Source: Halichoerus grypus (taxonomy: Eukaryota > Chordata > Mammalia > Carnivora > Phocidae). From it: a DNA stretch of 64,000 bases. The notes under the pieces were generated by a model. It was not told where the DNA came from. It was given only the letters and a program-made list of their open reading frames with translations, and did not search any database. Positions 58,101 through 64,000 of this stretch are shown piece by piece. The stretch lies in NCBI RefSeq assembly GCF_964656455.1, contig NC_135723.1:99463283-99527282 (forward strand), in the 5' to 3' direction. The translations under genes and the position numbers were made by a program. The first letter of the stretch is position 1; each line of letters opens with the position of its first letter.

Positions 58101-61100
58101 TGGGAATGTCTTTGTTTTTTAATTAACATCTCAGAAAAACTTTTTTGGTCAATCTTGGTTTCTTCTGCTTTTTTCCTGCTATATTTTAAAGCAGGCCTTT
58201 GATAATATGGCGTTTCATCATAAATACTTCCTTACTGGCAATGTATTTAACCTCTGAAATGGAGAAAATAATCCCTCTCTGCTGAAATGGAGAAAAGAGT
58301 CCCTGCTTCATTATTTCATAAACAAAGCTGTGAGAGAAAGTAAAAACATTTTGGAAGCGAGAGTGCTAACAAAATGAAAGGCACCGATAATTCTAGATGC
58401 ATGTCAGGGCATCCTCTCCAAAATAAAAACTGATTTGTTTTAAAATGAAAACAATCACTGACGTTGATTATATCATGTAAAAATACATTAAATCTGGCTT
58501 CATTTTGAACTGGTTCTCAGATGTATGCCTTTTTTTTTAAAGGCTGGTTCAGTTTTGGTTTTGTAATCAGAGATAAATATTTGGGCAAGACAGTGTTCAA
58601 CAAGCCAACGTGATCATTTTCTCTTTCTGAGTCGAGCCCTGAAGGCCATTCTCTTTTTCCCCCAAATAGAGCCTGGCATTTCAACATCAGATATTCTGTC
58701 TTGGATCAAACAAGAGGAAGAGCCCCAGGTTGGGGCCCCACAGGAGACCAAGGAGAGCGACATGCACAAGGGCGCCTATGCTGGTGAGTGAGGAATCAGA
58801 GATGCCCACACCCAGCCTCCGCTTAGGCCAGAACCAACAGAGGAAGCCGAGGACAGGAGGGGGTTATGGAGGCAAGGAAGTGGAAGAAGAATGGGGAAAG
58901 GGGGGAAAAGACAGGCTCACATAAGTTAGAGATGAAAATGAAATCAAACTAAGATATATTTTAAGTGAGAAAACACTCTCTTAAGTATAAAGACAAAGTA
59001 GGTTTGTTAGAGGACGAAAAACAAGTGCACACAGAGGGACCAAAGGTATGAGAATGGGGAAAGACAGAAGAACATTTGAGGATCATTTAGAAAAGGATAG
59101 AACAAAAATGGGAGGAGACTAGCCATAGTGACAAGAGTGTCCTTGGAGAGGCACAAATGTCGACCAAGAGCTCTCCCTCAGGACAGTGATGGCAGAAGAA
59201 GCAAACAGCTTCTTTCCAAGATCCTTAGCACCATCTATATTTTGCCATCTGAATTGTAGAAGAGAACCTCAAGGCCAGAAGGAAGCCAGTCATTTATATT
59301 ACTTAATGCAACCTATTTTTAAATATCTTCTATTCCCTATGTTCTTTTAGACTCTAGGAAACAGAAATAAAAAATAGCCGTTTCTGCTCCTCGGGATATT
59401 TATATCGGGCACACACACATCAGTACTGGGCGTGCCTACTGTTAAGTCTCCAGGGTGAGTGGGACGGATGACTTCTATAAAAGAAATGAGGAGTTTGGAG
59501 AACATACGTCAGTTTTAGTTTGGGTGTCTAGATAAGGCCCACAGCAGGCTGTGAAGCCAGAATTGGGCCCTGCAAGATTGGTGTGACAAGGTTGGGCATA
59601 CTTTGGGAAGATGGGAAGAAAGGGATGCAGGCTACAAAAGGGAGGGCAGACTGAGCAGAGAGCAGAGGCAGAAACAGGGACTCAATTTTCAGGGAAAGTA
59701 CGGAGAGCTAACAGGAAGGATTTATCTGGCAGACTGAAGGGGAGTAGGAGTGGGTGAATGCGTAATTTTAGGCCTTGTCACAAAAGGCAACAGAATCAAA
59801 GTCCTGGAGCAGAGGAGAAACCGAATGAAAGGAGAGCTGGCAAAGGTGGATGCCGGGGTTTCTCCTTTTCCGAGCAGGGAGCATTGAAGAGGCGCAGCGG
59901 CGAGCCCTCTGATGATTTGCCGCAGGGACTATACATGCCTTGATGATTATCTCAGACCTCCACTGAGCTTCCTATCTGAGCCAATTAAGAGCTCCGTGCA
60001 GTCTGCTGGAGCTGGGTAGGATTACCGGCAGTTGCCACGAGACAGCTGTTGACAGGTGTGACTCTGAGTCCTTTCTTTCAGATGAAGAGCTTGTCATCAA
60101 AGCCGAAAGCCTCGCCAGAGCCTCTTTGTGCCCAGAGGTTCCAGTCACCTTCTCTTCTCCACCACCAGCGGCAAAGGATACTTTTTCAGATGTGGCTTTC
60201 AAAAGCCAGCCGTCCGCATCCATGGCGCCTTTTGGACGTCCAGCCACTGAGCTGGCCGAAGCCTCTGAGGGCCAAGTGACTTTTACTCAGTTGGGTAGCT
60301 ACCCCCTGCCGCCTCCAGCCGGGGAGCAGATATTCTCCTGCCACCACTGTGGCAAGAGCCTCAGCCAAGACATGTTGCTGACCCACCAGTGTAGCCACAC
60401 GGGTGAGCCCCCCTTGTCCTGTGCCCAGTGCCCGAAGCACTTTCCCCAGCAGGCCGAGCTCAGCGGCAGCTCCCAGCCCCATGCTAGCGAGACACCCCCC
60501 ACCTGCCCACACTGCGCCAGAACTTTCACGCACCCGTCAAGACTCACCTACCACCTGCGGGTCCACAACAGCACCGAGCGCCCCTTCCCCTGCCCCGACT
60601 GCCCCAAGCGCTTCGCCGACCAGGCCCGACTCACCAGCCACCGGCGGGCGCACGCGAGCGAGAGGCCCTTCCGCTGCGCGCAGTGCGGCCGCAGCTTCAG
60701 CCTGAAAATCAGCCTCCTGCTCCACCAGCGGGGGCACGCGCAGGAGCGGCCTTTCTCCTGCCCCCAGTGCGGCATTGACTTCAACGGCCACTCGGCCCTG
60801 ATTCGCCACCAGATGATCCACACGGGCGAGCGCCCGTACCCGTGCACGGACTGCAGTAAGAGCTTCATGCGCAAGGAGCACCTGCTCAACCACCGGCGGC
60901 TGCACACGGGCGAGCGGCCGTTCAGCTGCGCGCACTGCGGCAAGAGCTTCATCCGCAAGCACCACCTCATGAAGCACCAGCGCATCCACACGGGCGAGCG
61001 GCCCTACCCCTGCGCCTACTGCGGCCGAAGCTTCCGCTACAAGCAGACGCTCAAGGACCACCTGCGGTCGGGCCACAGTGGGGGCTGCGGGGGCGACGGT

Positions 61101-61235
61101 GACCCAGCCGGACAGCCGCCTGACCCCCCGGGGCCCCTCCTCCCTGGGCTCGAGACCTCTGGCCTCGCCGTTAACACCGAAGGGCTAGAGACCAGTCAGT
61201 GGTATGGGGAAGGGAGCGGAGGGGGGGTTTTGTAA
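37453..61235 (+). CDS. ZNF398: ZNF398 (ZER6), DUF3669-KRAB-C2H2 protein (complete, 6 coding exons)
   Basis: Join: 37453-37476, 40689-41084, 48839-48965, 49520-49633, 58670-58783, 60082-61235. These total 24+396+127+114+114+1154 = 1929 nt, 642 codons plus stop, all GT-AG, phases 0,0,1,1,1; 642 is also the length I recall for human ZNF398 p71. Residues 9-140 are the DUF3669/coiled-coil exon, 141-182 the KRAB A box, 183-258 an acidic linker, and about 343-590 hold nine finger units, of which the first two are degenerate. K234 (IKQE) and K265 (IKAE) fit the SUMO consensus. The human protein is a nuclear regulator with p71 and p52 isoforms, reported to modulate oestrogen-receptor responses and to support pluripotency downstream of TGF-beta. 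The p52 start is conserved here as Met172. Confidence 0.96.
38540..39010. repeat. hAT-type MER DNA transposon, split by a SINE
   Basis: 'ttttctagtagtcacattca' on the left and 'tttcaagtgctcagtagcca' with 'catatgtggctaccacattg' on the right are the two ends of a common mammalian non-autonomous element. Exact family uncertain. Confidence 0.6.
38658..38851 (-). repeat. CAN-SINE, antisense, CTGACCCTC subfamily
   Basis: Duplication AATRTTAAGAACTT at 38644-38657 and 38852-38865 (one mismatch). Confidence 0.93.
39310..39472 (+). repeat. MER5A-like DNA transposon
   Basis: 'aaaatgcagaatcgcaat', 'cctactgaatcgaagtctgc' and 'ctccagatgattcttatgc' follow the MER5A order, ending 'tttgagaagcgctgta'. Confidence 0.65.
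40689..41084 (+). CDS. ZNF398: ZNF398 coding exon 2: DUF3669 / coiled-coil
   Basis: 396 bp, phase 0 at both ends (acceptor AG at 40687-40688, donor gtaatg at 41085). Encodes residues 9-140, from T-S-E-W-D-S-E-C to G-D-L-P-K. It includes a long amphipathic helical stretch ([19 protein letters not shown], then [14 protein letters not shown] and [13 protein letters not shown]) with leucine heptads, expected to form a coiled coil, then the conserved [10 protein letters not shown]. This exon is shared with relatives such as ZNF282, ZNF212 and ZNF777 and is absent from ZNF425. Confidence 0.95.
41347..41493 (-). repeat. CAN-SINE, antisense, with internal deletion
   Basis: Only about 147 bp: sequence jumps from 'gggggagtgggagag' straight to 'gaccctgggatcatgacc', losing about 50 bp. 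Duplication CTGAGTCACTTTTTT at 41331 and 41494 is perfect, so the deletion happened in the source or after insertion. Confidence 0.92.
42243..42605 (+). repeat. MER5A-like DNA transposon, split by a SINE
   Basis: 'agagctagagattctgactt' and 'agtgggtcccagatggggtc' to the left, 'ctgatatgcaattggggctg' to the right of the SINE at 42346-42533. Confidence 0.5.
42346..42533 (-). repeat. CAN-SINE, antisense
   Basis: Duplication AACRTTAATAATTCTT at 42330-42345 and 42534-42549. Confidence 0.93.
42984..43177 (+). repeat. CAN-SINE, sense
   Basis: Perfect duplication AAGAACCCTAA at 42973-42983 and 43178-43188. Confidence 0.92.
44097..44235. repeat. Rearranged CAN-SINE forming a fold-back palindrome
   Basis: Arms 44097-44124 and 44154-44181 are inverted copies (26 of 28 match) around a 29-nt loop. 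Each arm joins non-SINE ATTTAAACTCCTG to a SINE head (GGGGYGCCTGG). A SINE 3' end with A-tail follows to about 44235. Confidence 0.85.
44460..44651 (+). repeat. CAN-SINE, sense
   Basis: Head GGGGCACCTGGGTGGCTCAG, tail AAATAAATAAAATC. No clear duplication seen. Confidence 0.9.
44990..45415 (+). repeat. Possible old L1/HAL1 sequence
   Basis: 'gagaaattcagatattgca' just upstream (44890) and 'gctgcttcaaaaaaggagct' resemble HAL1/L1 ORF1. The assignment is weak. Confidence 0.3.
45747..46157 (+). repeat. CAN-SINE (outer of a nested tandem pair), sense
   Basis: Perfect duplication AACATAGCTAAAATGG at 45731-45746 and 46158-46173 encloses both SINEs of the pair. The outer copy's body is 45747-45939. 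Confidence 0.93.
45952..46140 (+). repeat. CAN-SINE (inner, CTGACC-type), inserted in the outer copy's A-tail
   Basis: AAAAAAGATTTA precedes it and AAAAAAAGATTTAA follows it. Its own A-tail is an uninterrupted run of about 29 A at about 46119-46147. Confidence 0.92.
46205..46377 (-). repeat. CAN-SINE, antisense, shortened head
   Basis: Lost part of the tRNA-like region ('tgcgtcgaacccagacctga'). Confidence 0.85.
46899..47090 (+). repeat. CAN-SINE, sense
   Basis: Head GGGCGCCTGGGTGGCTCAGT, (AAAT)n tail. Confidence 0.92.
47328..47500 (-). repeat. CAN-SINE, antisense
   Basis: Flanks repeat AGTATGWATTTTT (about 47314 and 47502). Confidence 0.9.
47744..47941 (-). repeat. CAN-SINE, antisense
   Basis: Duplication CCTCCCTCAT at 47734-47743 and 47942-47951. 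Confidence 0.9.
48300..48600 (+). repeat. L2 3' region, sense
   Basis: 'agcctgtctgtcttttagga' and 'ttagtggatattcagaatat' fit a decayed L2 3' end. Confidence 0.4.
48839..48965 (+). CDS. ZNF398: ZNF398 coding exon 3: KRAB A box
   Basis: Exactly 127 bp, acceptor AG at 48837-48838, donor gtgagg at 48966. Encodes [33 protein letters not shown] and NYESLISM. As in ZNF425, the L-L-D-P-A-Q core is replaced (L-E-E-W-Q-K), so this is a variant KRAB. Met172 at 48932-48934 would start a 471-residue protein, the size of the human p52 isoform. Confidence 0.96.
48966..49519 (+). other. ZNF398: ZNF398 intron 3
   Basis: Short intron without recognisable repeats, ending in a long pyrimidine tract and CTAG. 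Confidence 0.9.
49520..49633 (+). CDS. ZNF398: ZNF398 coding exon 4
   Basis: 114 bp, phase 1 both ends, donor gtaagt at 49634. Encodes [19 protein letters not shown], a degenerate KRAB-B-like motif, then an acidic stretch to P-T-D-P-S-E. Confidence 0.94.
50290..50620 (-). repeat. Old L1 3' UTR, antisense
   Basis: 'attatgaaaatttccaaaca' and 'ttgaggtaaattttacatac' are the mirror of L1ME 3' sequence. Confidence 0.6.
50630..50714 (-). repeat. 5'-truncated CAN-SINE, antisense
   Basis: Only the 3' half is present (poly-T to 'gggagaagc'), yet CCACACAT flanks it on both sides (50622-50629, 50715-50722). That fits 5' truncation during insertion. Confidence 0.75.
50749..50931 (+). repeat. CAN-SINE, sense, with small head deletion
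   Basis: Head reads GGGGCGCCTCAGTCAG (GGGTGG lost). Duplication AAGAATSTRTGGGTGA-like at 50733-50748 and 50932-50947. Confidence 0.9.
51074..51278 (+). repeat. CAN-SINE, sense
   Basis: Perfect 16-bp duplication GGAAATTACTCCTTAG at 51058-51073 and 51279-51294. Confidence 0.95.
51524..51722 (+). repeat. CAN-SINE, sense
   Basis: Head GGGGCACCTGGGTGGCTTG. Its A-tail merges with the next, inverted copy. Confidence 0.9.
51723..51901 (-). repeat. CAN-SINE, antisense, older type
   Basis: Inverted relative to its left neighbour and tail-to-tail with it. Carries the older 'aaaatcaagagtcagatgct' segment. Confidence 0.88.
51904..52117 (-). repeat. CAN-SINE, antisense, older type
   Basis: Third member of the cluster, with 'gaaatcaagcgtcagacac' and a decayed head (CAGGTGCCTC). 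Confidence 0.88.
52148..52336 (+). repeat. CAN-SINE, sense, followed by (AT)n
   Basis: Head GGGCACCTGGGTGGCTCAGT. An (AT)n run follows at about 52337-52354. Confidence 0.9.
52360..52885 (-). repeat. ERVL-type LTR, antisense (family uncertain)
   Basis: A decayed unit of about 520 bp with 'aaggtttattacagcaaaag' near one end, the mirror of an LTR polyadenylation region, and 'gagttgtgacaacatgtg' further in. It recalls MER21-like ERVL LTRs. No viral gene is present. Confidence 0.5.
52956..53145 (-). repeat. CAN-SINE, antisense
   Basis: Perfect 16-bp duplication GGGCTCATAACAGATT at 52940-52955 and 53146-53161. Confidence 0.95.
53286..53700 (+). repeat. CAN-SINE (host copy), sense, interrupted in its tail
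   Basis: Body 53286-53477, tail resumes at 53691. The second SINE lies between. Confidence 0.9.
53478..53673 (-). repeat. CAN-SINE, antisense, nested in the tail of another SINE
   Basis: Perfect 17-bp duplication TAGATAAATAGAATCTT at 53461-53477 and 53674-53690. It belongs to the CTGACCCTC subfamily, so this copy is younger than its host copy. Confidence 0.95.
55007..55209 (+). repeat. CAN-SINE, sense, CTGACCCTC subfamily
   Basis: Perfect 13-bp duplication AAAACATACACAG at 54994-55006 and 55210-55222. Confidence 0.95.
55324..55516 (-). repeat. CAN-SINE, antisense, older type
   Basis: Duplication TCAGCTTTTCTATTTTT at 55307-55323 and 55517-55533. Confidence 0.93.
56155..56530 (+). repeat. 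Old L1 3' UTR, sense
   Basis: 'gaatccaaatacccatcaat', 'gggcactcttgaataaac', 'gctataaaaaggaatgaga' are L1M 3' landmarks. Confidence 0.7.
56893..57198 (+). other. Unassigned 101-codon open frame in ZNF398 intron 4
   Basis: Open frame ending K-L-I-R-stop with balanced composition. I recognise no domain. It has no flanking splice sites that would join ZNF398 in phase and a poly-A run sits just downstream (57231-57243), so a processed pseudogene or old repeat is possible. Confidence 0.25.
58670..58783 (+). CDS. ZNF398: ZNF398 coding exon 5
   Basis: 114 bp, phase 1 both ends, acceptor AG at 58668-58669, donor gtgagt at 58784. Encodes [20 protein letters not shown] and on to G-A-Y-A. I-K-Q-E around K234 fits the SUMO consensus psi-K-x-E. 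Confidence 0.95.
58784..60081 (+). other. ZNF398: ZNF398 intron 5
   Basis: No CAN-SINE; purine-rich stretches at 58830-59100. No other feature recognised. Confidence 0.8.
60082..61235 (+). CDS. ZNF398: ZNF398 coding exon 6: zinc-finger exon
   Basis: Acceptor AG at 60080-60081; begins by completing Asp259 and running E-E-L-V-I-K-A-E (K265, second SUMO consensus). A Pro/Ser-rich spacer leads to the fingers. Unit 1 (FSCHHC, Cys345) has one residue too few before the first His. Unit 2 (LSCAQC) has lost its first zinc-binding His. Units 3-9 are canonical, the last with H-x4-H (DHLRSGH). A Gly/Pro-rich tail of about 50 residues ends G-S-G-G-G-V-L. Very GC-rich at third codon positions, unlike the ZNF425 finger exon. 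Confidence 0.97.
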
Positions 61236-64000
61236 ACCTCGCTCCTTTCCTGGTTATCTATGTTCTCCGGTTACCTATGCCCGCGAGCCCCTCCACCCCC
61301 CTGCAGTAATCGCTAGGTGGCCCGGCGATGAATTTGGGATCTTAGACACTTGACTAGAGACATTGCTGGAATTTTGGAACTTCATAACATCACAAGAACA
61401 CGACATTTTGAAACCCAGAAAGACCTGGAAGGAAGCCCAGCATCCCGATCTTTACAAAAGTATTACCTGAGCAGAAGTTATATAAGAAGGTTGCAGAGAG
61501 GTTGGAAAGCAAGATTTGGCCCCTGTTACTCCATCACAGGGTGATAAGTTGATCATGATTGTGGCTCTAGGTGGGGACAGGTGCATGGGAAGAGCCTCCA
61601 GAACTCGAAGCCCGTCACGAGGCATGAACCTCATTAATTCCCTGATGGTAAGATGGTTGTTAGAAGAGAGTGCTGGAGCCTCGGGCCATGGTACTGCTTC
61701 TCCCTGGCACGAGCTAAGGTCTGCCCCTGTGCTCATGCACTGCCTCTCCCGGAATGGTAACTCAAGACTGCCTTCCTAGGTTTCCTAGATTAATTCTTCT
61801 AATCCATTTTGGTTAATATTGGGGGAGCAAGAAGTTTGACTTTAAAAGCTTCTTAAGGAGAACAGTTCTTTGAATAGTTTGATTTGCAGAATTCAGGCTC
61901 TTACTGGCATTTAAACTGCTAGGAACGTTTGCCGAGGTCCTGGTTAAAAAAGTGGGAGCAGTGTTCTCAGCACTAGCTTTAAAATCTAGAGAGCCCAGAG
62001 AAATTTCAGAACAGCCTAAGATTTGTGCCTGAACCATGTTTCTTAGAAGGAGTCATTTACATCAAATTTTTCCGTATTTCCAAGCTAATAAGCTGATTTT
62101 TCCGTTCCTGGTGTCTCATATTCTTGACAGTCCTCAGCAGAATAGATCACAGCACTTTCCGGAAGTGTTATGGAGCTTCAGAAAGTGCCAGTGGATCTCA
62201 GGTTTCATTTCCTCAGTTGTGAGATGATGGTGCTGTAATGCAGCTTTCTTGAGCCATCAGAGTGTATGTTCACCCCTTCTGACTCTCCCCAGGGGCAATG
62301 GGCAGAGTGAGGAACTCTGTAGATCCCTGAGCGCTGAGCACCACATACAGACAAGGACAGCCTCTTGCTGCTTGTTCTGCTTTTAGGGACCTTGGCTACC
62401 ATGTGTTCTTTTGTCGGGGACATTCGGTCAGAGGAGAGTATGAGTGTGGTCCTACTCCTCAGTGGCTTTGCAGTTAGACATAACTCCCTTTCCCTTTAGA
62501 AATTGCAAATTTTCATCTGCAAAATGAGGCTGGTGAAAGGAAAAAAGTGAGCCTCTAGAAATTAAAAAAAAAAAAAAATCATAAAACTTGTGACACATTT
62601 CTTCTGCCAGAATTCTCTATCTCTGGCTTCTATCCAGGCAAAGCCACATAAGACCCCTAAATCAAAGCAGAGACATTTCTTGTTGAAACTTGATGGAACT
62701 CGATTTGTGTTACTCTTGCTGGGAGCCTGAGGTGGGAAACAAAGACAGCCCTAAGTCTTGGGCAGTAAAGCTGTTTATTCCTATACTCTGTTTCCCCTGA
62801 ATCTTTCCAAGATGCCTGGAAACAAGGTCTGCAAGTACTTAGAACACTTTCTTGATGAAATGATAACAGAGAGACCCATTTTTTCCTTATCACCTAGCCC
62901 AACCTTCACCCAGCCTAGCTCTGCCTAAACACACTAGGAAAGTGTTACCCCAGCTAGCTTTGCTCCTGGGAAGGCTCTGTCTGAACATGCTCTTTAGAAT
63001 GATTGCATTTATGAAACATCTGCTCTGTGACATTCACAATACCAGGGGTCATGGGAGACCTAAGAAATGGGTGTGAGACGTAGTCTGCTGCCGTAATTTA
63101 TAGTCTGAAGGTGATGAAAAAATCCCAGTATAGAACAAACCAAGACAACTGACGAACAGAACCCTGGCACGTTGGGATTAAGAGCTTTCTAGCTAGAATC
63201 TGGACCCGTACCACGCGTAAACGGGGGGGTTCTGGGGCTCCCAAAGCCAGGGTTCCAGCTTCACTGCTGACCCACTAGGAACTTGGTGTGAGACCCAGCT
63301 CTGGTTTGCACCTTGGTCTAATTAAGAGGGAGAAGAATCAAAGTACTATCTTTAGGTGGTGAGCTCCCTTTTCTGGAGGCATTTAAGCATTTGCCAGGGT
63401 GTGCTTGAAAGGGATTCCTAACATGAGGTGTGATGTTGGTCTAGATAACATCAGAAATTCTTTTTTTTTAAGTCAAAGATTTAATGAGGACACAGAGCTT
63501 ATTAATGAAAGAGACCTGTGGGTTAAAAGGCTGCAGATGGAGCCCACAGTCCTTTCTGCAAGGAACTGTAGCCAGCAGGGGCCCAAACTTTGTCAGGCTG
63601 TGAACACGGTTCAAATACCAATGAGGCCAGAGCCACGAAGCTCAGTGAAAGGGAATGGGCAGGGCCATGCCGGAAAGATGCAAGTAGGTGTTCTCCTAAT
63701 CCTCAGCCCCATACACACCAGGGGGTTTCAGCTGTGCATTCTGGCCTCCTTTCCCGGCACCCATCCTCTACCATGTAGAACTCCAGGCCAGCTCTAGAGT
63801 TTGTTTGCTTAAGATTCAAGGGTGGATACATAAAATGCGCTCAGTGGAAAAGTTAAGTCGAACCGGGAAGGTTTCAGCGTGCGGAGAAACTTGGTCCATC
63901 GAAGGCTCCTGAGAGAAACCATGCATTTAACTGCAGTTGAAGTACCTGAGGATTGGTTGTCAGGACAAGGCAGGAAAGAGGAGAACCCAGGAATGTGCCC
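61236..64000 (+). other. ZNF398: ZNF398 3' UTR and downstream DNA
   Basis: No canonical AATAAA was recognised soon after the stop, so the 3' UTR may be long or run off the window. Free of CAN-SINEs. A poly-A run is at 62564-62578. Open frames here (for example 63399-63797) show no known domain. Confidence 0.5.

Larger units (their letters stand above)
49634..58669 (+). other. ZNF398: ZNF398 intron 4
   Basis: 9 kb, the most SINE-dense intron in its first two thirds (about 13 copies at 50630-55516). Unassigned stretches: 49640-50280, 53760-55000, 55525-56155 and 57200-58669; in these I see no gene. Confidence 0.75.

Noticed and set aside
60186..61076. Minus-strand open frames (115, 179 and 147 codons) opposite the ZNF398 fingers
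   Set aside because: Antisense shadow of GC-rich finger codons with a finger-length periodicity.
1..64000. CRISPR arrays, operons, prokaryotic mobile elements
   Set aside because: No regularly spaced identical repeats or bacterial gene structure; the repeats are mammalian SINEs, LINEs and LTRs.

Overview
The window is nuclear DNA from a carnivore, most probably an arctoid caniform (bear, seal or mustelid group). The main evidence is about 45 copies of the tRNA-Lys-derived CAN-SINE in the arctoid form, with heads such as GGGCGCCTGGGTGGCTCAG and A-rich (AAAT)n tails. The dog-type SINEC_Cf head is not seen. All real genes found are KRAB/C2H2 zinc-finger transcription factors, and their order and orientation match the ZNF786-ZNF425-ZNF398 part of the human 7q36.1 cluster.

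Layout. (1) 1-2.6 kb: probable first intron of a minus-strand gene whose first coding exon (M-A-E-P-A-P, 2607-2624) sits in CpG island 1; by synteny this is ZNF786, and the rest lies off the left edge. (2) 3.2-11.1 kb: intergenic repeats (CAN-SINEs, MLT1 LTRs, L1, L2). (3) 11.5-20.2 kb: complete minus-strand ZNF425, four coding exons, 752 codons, with a variant KRAB A box, a KRAB-B-like exon and 19 C2H2 fingers. (4) 20.2-37.4 kb: divergent intergenic region. It holds a nearly complete insertion record of a 4.4-kb L1 with a perfect 18-bp target-site duplication, a palindromic DNA transposon and a 102-bp retroposed LTR-derived RNA. (5) 37.45-61.2 kb: complete plus-strand ZNF398, six coding exons, 642 codons, with a DUF3669/coiled-coil exon, variant KRAB A box, two SUMO-consensus lysines and seven canonical plus two degenerate fingers. 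(6) 61.2-64 kb: 3' UTR and downstream DNA, free of CAN-SINEs.

How the parts relate. The three genes are old paralogues: each starts with a tiny M-A-E-x-A-P type exon spliced in phase 0, and the two complete ones have an exactly 127-bp KRAB-A exon. The proteins should be nuclear DNA-binding regulators. Both visible KRAB A boxes lack the usual core of TRIM28-recruiting KRABs, so classical KAP1 silencing is not assured. Each first exon lies in a CpG island carrying a CTCF-like motif on the coding strand 150-340 bp upstream of the ATG.

The most unusual signal is a block of about 410 bp directly upstream of ZNF786 and ZNF425 that is about 99% identical between the two islands, whereas sequence next to the start codons has diverged. 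This points to recent gene conversion or duplication of promoter DNA between old paralogues. No prokaryotic, CRISPR, rRNA or functional tRNA feature was seen. Repeat family names are from recognition by eye and should be read as class-level calls.
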